This document shows, one piece after another, positions 57,448 to 64,000 of a DNA stretch of 64,000 bases. A program made the translations under genes and the position numbers. Positions within the stretch are counted from its first letter, which is position 1. Each line of letters opens with the position of its first letter. The notes under the pieces were generated by a model. It made no database searches. It was given only the letters and a program-made list of their open reading frames with translations, and was not told where the DNA came from. Source of the DNA: FLUQ01 sp031551515 (GTDB lineage: Bacteria; Desulfobacterota; Desulfovibrionia; Desulfovibrionales; Desulfovibrionaceae); the NCBI GenBank assembly GCA_031551515.1, contig JAVBNL010000048.1, positions 1 through 64,000 on the forward strand, written 5' to 3'.

Positions 57448-58401
57448 ATGGCTCTGTTTACCGACAATTCAATGTCCATCGGCAATACCCCTCTCATCCG
57501 TCTGAACCGTATCGCGGGCAACAAGGCCACGGTGCTGGCCAAGGTCGAGGGGCGCAACGCTTCGTATTCGGTGAAAGGGCGCGTGGGCGCGGCCATGATC
57601 TGGGATGCGGAAGAAAAAGGCCTGTTGAAGCCGGGCAGCCATATCATTGAGCCCACCAGCGGCAACACCGGCATCGCGCTGGCGTATGTGGCCGCCGCCC
57701 GGGGCTACCCGCTGACCCTGACCATGCCGGAAACCATGAGTATAGAGCGGCGCAGGCTGCTCGCCATGCTGGGGGCGAAGTTGGTTTTGACCCCCGGCAT
57801 AGAAGGCATGCCGGGTTCCATCCGTAAGGCGGAAGAAATAGCCGCATCAGACCCTTCGCGCTATTACATGCCGCAGCAGTTCAAAAACCCGGCCAACCCG
57901 GCCATTCATGAAAAAACCACCGGCCCGGAGATATGGAACGATACGAACGGGGCCGTTGATGTGTTGGTGGCCGGGGTGGGCACTGGCGGCACCATCACCG
58001 GCATTGCGCGCTATATCAAAAAAACGCAGGGCAAAGAGATCACCGTGGTGGCGGTTGAACCCAAACGCAGCCCGGTCATCACCCAGCACCTTGCGGGTCA
58101 GCCCATCGTGCCGGGTGCACATAAAATACAGGGCATCGGGGCGGGTTTCATCCCTGAAACGCTGGATCTTTCTCTGGTAGACCGGGTGGAGAGCACGGGC
58201 AACATGGAGTCCATGACCTTCGCCCGTAATCTGGCCAGAGAAGAGGGCATTCTGGCGGGCATTTCTTCCGGGGCGGCCGGGCTTGTGGCCAGCCGCCTGG
58301 CTAATTCGCCGGAATTCGCCGGCAAGACCATCGTGGTGGTTTTGCCGGACGCGGCGGAGCGGTATCTGACAACGCAACTCTTTGAGGGAGTTGGAGAATA
58401 A
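57448..58401 (+). CDS. cysK: Cysteine synthase (O-acetylserine sulfhydrylase)
   Basis: The 317-residue PLP enzyme joins O-acetylserine and sulfide to give cysteine. The PLP Lys lies in RNASYSVKGRVGAAMIWDAE. The serine-binding loop is PTSGNTGIALAYVAAARGY, the phosphate-binding glycine loop is GVGTGGTITGIARYI, and PGAHKIQGIGAGFIPE and GISSGAAGLV are typical of CysK. GGAGG precedes the ATG by seven bases; a longer upstream frame is not supported. lplA starts 15 bases after its stop. Confidence 0.94.
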   Translation: MALFTDNSMSIGNTPLIRLNRIAGNKATVLAKVEGRNASYSVKGRVGAAMIWDAEEKGLLKPGSHIIEPTSGNTGIALAYVAAARGYPLTLTMPETMSIERRRLLAMLGAKLVLTPGIEGMPGSIRKAEEIAASDPSRYYMPQQFKNPANPAIHEKTTGPEIWNDTNGAVDVLVAGVGTGGTITGIARYIKKTQGKEITVVAVEPKRSPVITQHLAGQPIVPGAHKIQGIGAGFIPETLDLSLVDRVESTGNMESMTFARNLAREEGILAGISSGAAGLVASRLANSPEFAGKTIVVVLPDAAERYLTTQLFEGVGE

Positions 58402-58416
58402 AGGACTTTTCGATTC

Positions 58417-59430
58417 ATGATCGCGCATTACCTGCCTTTGAACGATGCCGAGTACAATCTGGCTGTTGAAGAAACGCTGTTCCGCTCGCTTATCCCGGGG
58501 CACCCAGGGTATTTTCTGTTGTGGCAAAACAAACCCTCGGTCATTGTCGGCCGCCATCAGAACACGGCTGGCGAGGTGTCCGCCGCATTTTTGCGTGAGC
58601 GGGGCATCAACGCCGTGCGCCGCGTGACGGGCGGCGGCGCCGTGTATCACGATGCGGGCAACCTGAATTATTCGTTCCTGCTGCCGTCAAAGGGCGGCGC
58701 GCAAAGCCTCGCCCCGGTGAACGGGCCCGAGCTTCTTGCGCCGTTGCTCGCGGCGCTGCGCGTTCTTGATGTTCCTGCTGAATGTTCCGGCCGCAACGAT
58801 ATCCTGGCGGGCGGCAAAAAGATTTCCGGCACGGCCCAGTGCCGCACGGCGGCAGGGTCTTTATTTCACGGCGCCATGCTCGTTTCCGTCGACCTTTCGG
58901 TGCTGGAACAAGCCCTGACCGGCGATCCTGAAAAATACCGTTCTAAAGCGCTGCCCTCCATCCGCAGCCGGGTGTGTAATGTGGCGGATCTTCTGCCGGA
59001 ACGCATGCGCAAAAATGCCGTGGACCGTGTCGCAAAGGCCGCGCTTGCCGCCTATGGGGCCGCGCCGCAACCGCTGGACCCGGCCCTGGCGCTGGCGGCG
59101 AAAGAGCTGGAAATGAGCAAGTACCGTTCTTGGGACTGGAATTACGGCGCATCCCCGGAGTTTACGGAGCGGCGCAAACGGCGTTTCGCCTGGGGCGGGG
59201 TGGAGTGTTGTTTCGTGGTGCGCGGCGGGGTGATACAGAGCTGCCGCATCTACGGCGACTTTTTCGCAATGCGCGATATTGCGGAATTGGAAGAGAAGCT
59301 GACCGGCCTTTCGCGCAGGCCCGAAGCGATACTTGCCATGTTGCAGGAGATGCCGCTGGAAGCATATTTTTCCGACTGCGACGAGGCGGAGCTGCGCGCG
59401 TTTATCGCTTCCGGCGGGTGCGACGCATAA
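58417..59430 (+). CDS. lplA: Lipoate-protein ligase A
   Basis: The 337-residue protein has the LplA motifs: MIAHYLPLNDAEYNLAVEE, IVGRHQNTAGEVSAAFL, the lipoyl-AMP loop AVRRVTGGGAVYHDAGNLNY, the Lys in GGKKISGTAQC and a C-terminal accessory domain (YRSWDWNYGASPEFTERRKR). It activates lipoate and attaches it to E2 or glycine-cleavage H proteins. It follows cysK closely. Confidence 0.93.
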   Translation: MIAHYLPLNDAEYNLAVEETLFRSLIPGHPGYFLLWQNKPSVIVGRHQNTAGEVSAAFLRERGINAVRRVTGGGAVYHDAGNLNYSFLLPSKGGAQSLAPVNGPELLAPLLAALRVLDVPAECSGRNDILAGGKKISGTAQCRTAAGSLFHGAMLVSVDLSVLEQALTGDPEKYRSKALPSIRSRVCNVADLLPERMRKNAVDRVAKAALAAYGAAPQPLDPALALAAKELEMSKYRSWDWNYGASPEFTERRKRRFAWGGVECCFVVRGGVIQSCRIYGDFFAMRDIAELEEKLTGLSRRPEAILAMLQEMPLEAYFSDCDEAELRAFIASGGCDA

Positions 59431-59486
59431 TAACCTTGTCTTTGTGTTGGGAATTTCGTAACAATTGTAGCAAAGGCCGGAATAGT

Positions 59487-59978
59487 ATGACGCGTGACAC
59501 GGAAAAGCCTGTTTCAAACACATCGAGCGGCTCGTGTCCACACTGCGGCATGTACCGCTGCCCCAGCCCGACCGTTGATGCGGTCATTTATGAACCGTCC
59601 AGGGGCATCGTGCTGGTCAGGCGCAAATACGATCCCGTGGGTTGGGCCTTGCCCGGCGGTTTTGTCGACTACGGCGAAACCGTGGAAAACGCCGCCGTGC
59701 GTGAAGCGTTTGAAGAAACCGGCCTTCATGTCACGTTGACAGGTCTCTTGGGCGTGTATTCCGACCCGGCCAGAGACGCGCGCCGCCACACCATCAGCAC
59801 GGTGTTCATGGCGCGCACGAAAAATCCGGAAGCGGTCAAAGGCGGCGACGATGCAGCTGAAGCTGCTTTTTTTGCCCTTGATGCGCTTCCCTCTCCGTTG
59901 GTTTTTGACCATGCCGCGATCATAGCGGATTGTATACGCAGGTTGAACGAGTGGGGTACAGGCGGCGGCAGCCGCTGA
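59487..59978 (+). CDS. Nudix hydrolase
   Basis: The 163-residue protein has an intact Nudix box, GGFVDYGETVENAAVREAFE followed by ETGL, which binds the divalent metal. An N-terminal CPHCGMYRCPSP stretch could bind zinc. Such proteins split nucleoside diphosphates linked to another group, for example ADP-ribose. The TVDAVIYEPSRGIVLVRRKY start and the YSDPARDARRHTISTVFMA part fit ADP-ribose or dinucleotide hydrolases. The ribosome site is weak. It lies between lplA and glgA; the link to glycogen may be fortuitous. Confidence 0.88.
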   Translation: MTRDTEKPVSNTSSGSCPHCGMYRCPSPTVDAVIYEPSRGIVLVRRKYDPVGWALPGGFVDYGETVENAAVREAFEETGLHVTLTGLLGVYSDPARDARRHTISTVFMARTKNPEAVKGGDDAAEAAFFALDALPSPLVFDHAAIIADCIRRLNEWGTGGGSR

Positions 59979-60020
59979 TTACGGGTTTTTGCGTCTTGTG
60001 TTGTAACCGGAGTGATATGC

Positions 60021-61475
60021 ATGCCCAGACCTGTTTTTATGGTCGCGTCGGAAATGTATCCGTTTTCCAAAAGCGGGGGGCTTGGCGACGTGATGGGGGC
60101 TTTGCCCTGCGCCCTTGCGGCCAAAGGGGTTCCTACCTCGGTAATCTCGCCTTTTTACGGGCGGCTGCGCACGGGTGAAGCGCCGCTGAAACTGGCGCTT
60201 TCAGACTGCCACGTGGGGTACCCCTGGGACCCCATCACCACGGACGTCTTTGAAACGGATCATAACGGGGTTACCGCCTATTTCATGCACCGGGGCGAAT
60301 ATTTCGACCGCCGCCAATACTACAATGAATATAAAGGCGATTATTTCGACAACGCGGAACGCTTCATCTTCTTTTGCCGCGCCGCCATGTCGATCATCCG
60401 CAATCTGGGCGAGCCTCCGGCCATCGTGCATGTTCACGACTGGCAGGCGGCGCTTTTGCCCGCGTTCATCCATTTCGAGCGGCAGCGCGACCCCTTCTGG
60501 GCCAATACACGCACCCTGGTGACCATTCACAACTTGGCTTTTCAGGGGCGCTTTTCTTCCCGGCTTTTCGCTAACTGCGGCCTGCCGCCGGAAGCCTGGC
60601 ACATGGACGGGGTGGAATATTACGGTGACTTCAACTTTTTGAAGGCGGGCATCGCTTACGCCGACATGGTCAGCACCGTCAGCCCCAGCTACGCCCGCGA
60701 GATTCTGACCGAACGGTTCGGCTTCGGCCTGGACGGCATTTTGCGCCACAGAGAACACGAACTGGCCGGCATTTTGAACGGCGCGGATTATGAGATCTGG
60801 GATCCCCAAAACGATCGCCACATCGCCACCCCATACAGCCGTAAAGAGAAGGAAGGAAAACAGCTGTGCAAGCGCACGCTGCTCAAAGAGCTGGGCCTCT
60901 CATCCCACCTTGAAGAGCGGCCCGTGCTGGGCTTCATCGGCCGTTTGCGGGGGCAGAAGGGCATCGACTTGCTGCTTGAGATCATCCCGCAGCTGATGGA
61001 GCGCGATCTGGGCCTGATCATCCTGGGCGAAGGCAGCCTGCGCTATGAGCAGGCGGTTATGGATATGGCCCAGAAGTACAAAACGCATCTGCACGCCTCC
61101 ATAGCCTATACGGAAAACCTGGCCCACCGCATTCAAGCGGGCAGCGACATCTTTTTGATGCCTTCGCGCTATGAACCCTGCGGGTTGACCCAGATGTACG
61201 CGCTGCGCTACGGCACGCCGCCGGTGGCTTCCGCCATGGGCGGCCTGCGCGACACCATCATTCCGTATCCCAACCCCAAGGGCACGGGCTTCATTTTCCT
61301 GAAAGCGGAACCAGCGGACTTTCTGCGTTCCATTCTTGACGCGGTGAACCTGTGGGAAAACGACAAGCGCGCCTGGGCCGCCATGGTCGATAGGGCCATG
61401 GGCCAGGCGTTCACCTGGGACAAGTCCGGCAAAGAATATATCGAGCTGTACCGGCAGCTTGGATACGCACTATAG
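60021..61475 (+). CDS. glgA: Glycogen synthase (GT5)
   Basis: The 484-residue enzyme elongates alpha-1,4-glucan from ADP-glucose. It has the N-terminal KSGGLGDVMGALP that binds the nucleotide sugar, VHVHDWQAALLPAFI, and the C-terminal IGRLRGQKGIDLLLEI and MPSRYEPCGLTQMYALRYGT catalytic motifs. The ATG at 60021 is preferred, with CGGAG eight bases upstream; a GTG three codons earlier lies on that site. glgB follows eight bases later. Confidence 0.95.
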   Translation: MPRPVFMVASEMYPFSKSGGLGDVMGALPCALAAKGVPTSVISPFYGRLRTGEAPLKLALSDCHVGYPWDPITTDVFETDHNGVTAYFMHRGEYFDRRQYYNEYKGDYFDNAERFIFFCRAAMSIIRNLGEPPAIVHVHDWQAALLPAFIHFERQRDPFWANTRTLVTIHNLAFQGRFSSRLFANCGLPPEAWHMDGVEYYGDFNFLKAGIAYADMVSTVSPSYAREILTERFGFGLDGILRHREHELAGILNGADYEIWDPQNDRHIATPYSRKEKEGKQLCKRTLLKELGLSSHLEERPVLGFIGRLRGQKGIDLLLEIIPQLMERDLGLIILGEGSLRYEQAVMDMAQKYKTHLHASIAYTENLAHRIQAGSDIFLMPSRYEPCGLTQMYALRYGTPPVASAMGGLRDTIIPYPNPKGTGFIFLKAEPADFLRSILDAVNLWENDKRAWAAMVDRAMGQAFTWDKSGKEYIELYRQLGYAL

Positions 61476-61483
61476 GAGCCAGC

Positions 61484-63397
61484 GTGGGCAACACCTCTCT
61501 GGGCGCCAGCCGTCCCGTTTTTTTGGAGCCTTTTGATTTGTATCTGTTCGGCAAGGGCGAGCACTGGGACCTGTATCGCATTTTGGGCGCGCACCCGGCG
61601 AAAGACGAAGGACAGGCGGGTTACCGTTTTGCCGTTTGGGCGCCCAACGCGCGTGAAGTGTGCCTCGCCACGGAACATAACAACTGGCGCTGGGGCGATC
61701 TGCCGCTGTATCCCGTGGGCAGTTCCGGCATCTGGGCCGCGTTCGTGCCCGGCATGCGCAAGGGGTCGCTGTACAAATACGGGGTCAAAGGTTCCGATGG
61801 GCGCATCGTGTACAAAACCGACCCCGTGGCCTTTTTTGCGGAACTACGGCCCGGCGTTGCGGCCGTTGCCTGGGACCTGGAAAATTACACCTGGAACGAC
61901 GACGACTGGATGCGCCGCCGTGCGGAAACGGGGCCGCCGCTGAAAGAACCGGTCAGCATTTACGAAGTGCATGCCGGTTCCTGGCGCCGCCGCCACGGGG
62001 GCGGACACCCTTACCTCAGCCTGAACGAGCTGGCCGATTCGCTGATTCCTTATGTCAGAGATATGGGCTTTACCCACCTGGAGTTCATGCCGCTGGCCGA
62101 GCACCCCCTTGACCTTTCCTGGGGCTATCAGACCGGGCATTATTACGCGCCTTCGTCGCGCTTCGGCACGCCCGAAGATTGCAAGGCCTTTATCGACAAG
62201 TGCCACCAGGCGGGCCTTGGGGTCATTCTTGACTGGGTGCCCGCCCATTTTCCCAAAGACGAATGGGGTCTGGGCCGCTTTGACGGCACGGCGCTGTATG
62301 AGCACAGCGACCCCAGGCTGGGCGAACACCCCGACTGGGGCACCTATATTTTCAACTACGGCCGCCACGAGGTGAAAAATTTCCTCTTCGCCAACGCCCT
62401 GTACTGGCTCAAAGAGTTTCACATTGACGGCCTGCGCATTGATGCGGTCGCCTCCATGCTCTATCTCGACTATTCACGCAAAGAAGGGCAGTGGCGGCCC
62501 AACAAATTCGGCGGCAAAGAGAACCTGGACGCCATCGATTTTCTGCGCGAGCTGAACATGGTGGTGCACGGCCAGTTCCCCGGGGCCATGACCATCGCTG
62601 AAGAATCCACCTCCTGGCCCGGCGTTTCCCGTCCGGTCTATACGGGGGGGCTGGGCTTCACCTTCAAGTGGAACATGGGCTGGATGCACGATACCCTGAA
62701 CTACATGGCTGAAAACCCGGTCTATCGCTCATACCAGCACAACGCCCTGACCTTTTCCATGCTCTATGCCTTTTCCGAGAACTTCGTGCTGCCGCTTTCG
62801 CACGACGAGGTTGTGCACGGCAAAAAGACCCTGGCCGCCAAAATGCCCGGCGACATCTGGCAGCAGCAGGCCAACTTGCGCGCCTTGTTCGCCTATATGT
62901 GGGCGCACCCGGGCAAAAAGCTGCTGTTCATGGGCGCGGAATTCGGCCAATGGAACGAGTGGGACCAGGACAAGGAGCTGGACTGGATTCTGCTCGATTT
63001 TCACAGCCACCAGGGCATTCGCAAGCTGGTGCACGATTTGAACTGGTTCATGCGCGCGGAACCGGCGCTGTACAGGCAGGACCACGACTGGTCGGGTTTT
63101 GAGTGGATGGATTTCGCAGACCACGCGTCATCCGTTTACAGCTTTGTGCGCAAGTCCGAAGGCAGCCGCCCGGTGCTTTGGGTTTTCAACTTCACCCCGG
63201 TGGTGCGGCACGACTATGCCGTGCCTTGCCCCTGCGGCGGCTGGTGGTCGGAAGCCATCAATACGGATAGCGAGATTTACGGCGGTTCCAACGCGGGCAA
63301 CACGGGCGGGATTGAGGCGCGGCACCGGCCGCAGGGCCACTACCTAAGTTTGACGCTGCCGCCGCTGGCGGGGATGGCTTTTGTGCCGTCTGAATAA
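61484..63397 (+). CDS. glgB: 1,4-alpha-glucan branching enzyme (GH13)
   Basis: The 637-residue enzyme begins at a GTG with AGGAG six bases upstream. A CBM48 domain (about 10-120, LGAHPAKDEGQAGYRFAVWA) precedes the GH13 barrel, with HPLDLSWGYQTGHYYAPSSR, the nucleophile Asp in IDGLRIDAVASMLYLDYSR, the acid/base Glu in TIAEESTSWPGVSRP and the stabilising Asp in LPLSHDEVVHGKKTL. It adds alpha-1,6 branches to the glucan made by GlgA. Its stop codon lies inside the left arm of a long inverted repeat. Confidence 0.96.
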   Translation: MGNTSLGASRPVFLEPFDLYLFGKGEHWDLYRILGAHPAKDEGQAGYRFAVWAPNAREVCLATEHNNWRWGDLPLYPVGSSGIWAAFVPGMRKGSLYKYGVKGSDGRIVYKTDPVAFFAELRPGVAAVAWDLENYTWNDDDWMRRRAETGPPLKEPVSIYEVHAGSWRRRHGGGHPYLSLNELADSLIPYVRDMGFTHLEFMPLAEHPLDLSWGYQTGHYYAPSSRFGTPEDCKAFIDKCHQAGLGVILDWVPAHFPKDEWGLGRFDGTALYEHSDPRLGEHPDWGTYIFNYGRHEVKNFLFANALYWLKEFHIDGLRIDAVASMLYLDYSRKEGQWRPNKFGGKENLDAIDFLRELNMVVHGQFPGAMTIAEESTSWPGVSRPVYTGGLGFTFKWNMGWMHDTLNYMAENPVYRSYQHNALTFSMLYAFSENFVLPLSHDEVVHGKKTLAAKMPGDIWQQQANLRALFAYMWAHPGKKLLFMGAEFGQWNEWDQDKELDWILLDFHSHQGIRKLVHDLNWFMRAEPALYRQDHDWSGFEWMDFADHASSVYSFVRKSEGSRPVLWVFNFTPVVRHDYAVPCPCGGWWSEAINTDSEIYGGSNAGNTGGIEARHRPQGHYLSLTLPPLAGMAFVPSE

Positions 63398-63516
63398 ATC
63401 TTTTGCTCAAATACTGCGTCAAACGGTCTTTTTTGCTTTGGCCGCGTACCAGAAGAGTACGCTTCCTCCGCAAAAAAGGCCGTTTCCTTGTCTTTGAAGC
63501 AAAATCTTTTATTCAG
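63390..63516. repeat. Long imperfect inverted repeat between glgB and the YdcF-like gene
   Basis: The two arms, starting CTGAATAAA at 63390 and, on the other strand, CTGAATAAAAG at 63516, stay similar for about 55-60 bases. They include AACGGTCTTTTTTGC (63422-63436) opposite GCAAAAAAGGCCGTT (63470-63484) and a perfect inner hairpin GCGTAC/GTACGC (63444-63449, 63457-63462) with loop CAGAAGA. It may be a bidirectional terminator or a copy of a palindromic repeat family. Confidence 0.65.
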
Positions 63517-63526
63517 TTTTTGGAGT

Positions 63527-64000
63527 TCACCGGAAGCGGAAGAAGTACGCGGGCAGTCCCGCCACTTCCCGGCAGGTGGAGCGAAAATCCAGCTTGCTGA
63601 AATAGCGGGCGTGGGCGGAACCCACGGTGGGCACGCCCTCTTGCTGCAAGGCCAGGCGGGAGCGCGTGATGTGGAAAAACTGCGTCACGGCCAGCGCCTT
63701 GGTCAGCTTGTTCTCGCGCATGTATTCGGCGGTGAACACGGCGGAAGCGCGCGTATTCGCGCCGCTCGGGTCCACGACGATGGCCGCGTCCGGGATGTTT
63801 TGCTTCAACAGATACATGCGCATGGCCTTGGCCTCGTCAATGCCGTTTTTTTCAACGCCTCCGCTGACGATAATGACCTTGCACATTCCCTGCCTGTAAA
63901 GTTCGACGGCCCGTTGCAAACGGGCCTGCAGCCGTTTGGAGCAAACGTTGTCCACATACACCTTTGCGCCCAGCACCAGGGCCACGTCAGCGGGAAAGAC
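63527..64000 (-). CDS. YdcF/SanA-like DUF218 protein (5' end outside the window)
   Basis: About 157 residues of the C-terminal part are visible. The DUF218 pattern is clear: ADVALVLGAKVYVD (the frame continues beyond the window edge), RLQRAVELYRQGMCKVIIVS-GG, a DEAKAMRMYLL helix, SGANTRASAVFTAEYM and FHITRSRLALQQEGV. These proteins are thought to act at the inner membrane on cell-envelope precursors, but the reaction is not established. The upstream frame likely includes a membrane helix. Confidence 0.8.
   Translation of the reverse strand, partial: VFPADVALVLGAKVYVDNVCSKRLQARLQRAVELYRQGMCKVIIVSGGVEKNGIDEAKAMRMYLLKQNIPDAAIVVDPSGANTRASAVFTAEYMRENKLTKALAVTQFFHITRSRLALQQEGVPTVGSAHARYFSKLDFRSTCREVAGLPAYFFRFR

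Noticed and set aside
1..64000. CRISPR arrays, rRNA operons, prophage structural genes or restriction-modification systems
   Set aside because: No regularly spaced repeats, rRNA sequence, capsid or tail genes, or methylase-nuclease pairs were seen.

Overview
The window is 64 kb of a GC-rich bacterial chromosome. Gene content suggests an anaerobic, flagellated, Gram-negative member of the Desulfovibrionaceae or a close relative (Desulfobacterota): TRAP and DASS organic-acid transporters under a DctB/DctD sigma-54 system, a split MotA/MotB/MotB plus FliL-N-O-P-Q operon, and a LapB/LapC/LapG secretion cluster followed by a degenerate HD-GYP protein where LapD would be expected. This assignment is inference from gene content; no rRNA or species marker is present.

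Layout. 1-1118 (-): N-terminal part of a PAS/GAF sensor kinase cut by the window edge. 1578-3013: wreck of an integrated element (P4-type integrase 5' end, a decayed IS3-family transposon, two TCGGGACAA repeats and a tRNA 3'-end-like fragment). 3065-3470: two unannotated 22-codon ORFs, one with a promoter, a strong ribosome site and a terminator. 3486-10719: GntR regulator, nitrilase-family amidase, D-2-hydroxyacid dehydrogenase and a TRAP transporter with two tandem large subunits. 10815-15778: DASS transporter with a sigma-54 promoter and a perfect 15-bp inverted repeat, facing dctB-dctD. 15765-24079: phosphoesterase, rRNA methyltransferase, MFS permease, trehalose synthase-maltokinase fusion and trehalose-phosphate synthase. 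24158-26980: RidA, a CoA-transferase and a MDH2-type dehydrogenase. 27273-34048: type I secretion/adhesin-release cluster behind a structured leader. 34417-37948: GltS, split formiminotransferase/cyclodeaminase and HutD. 38010-42956 (-): flagellar export and motor genes, with YggS, Era and Tex upstream. 46991-54391: UbiD, ClC, small proteins, PrmA, an EndoIII-like glycosylase and EnvC. 54514-57342: CtpA and a DUF610 deacetylase-like protein. 57448-63397: CysK, LplA, Nudix, GlgA and GlgB. A long imperfect hairpin separates glgB from a partial YdcF-like gene at the right edge.

How it fits together. The left third handles uptake and breakdown of small organic acids or amides, with visible local control (GntR palindrome; DctD/sigma-54). 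TreS-maltokinase, OtsA, GlgA and GlgB point to trehalose and glycogen-like glucan storage, although no OtsB, GlgC or GlgE lies here. The secretion cluster should export and proteolytically release a large surface adhesin that is encoded elsewhere. The EnvC-CtpA-DUF610 run is a cell-wall remodelling set.

All product names come from motif recognition by eye. Promoters, operators and hairpins were read directly from the bases and have not been tested computationally.
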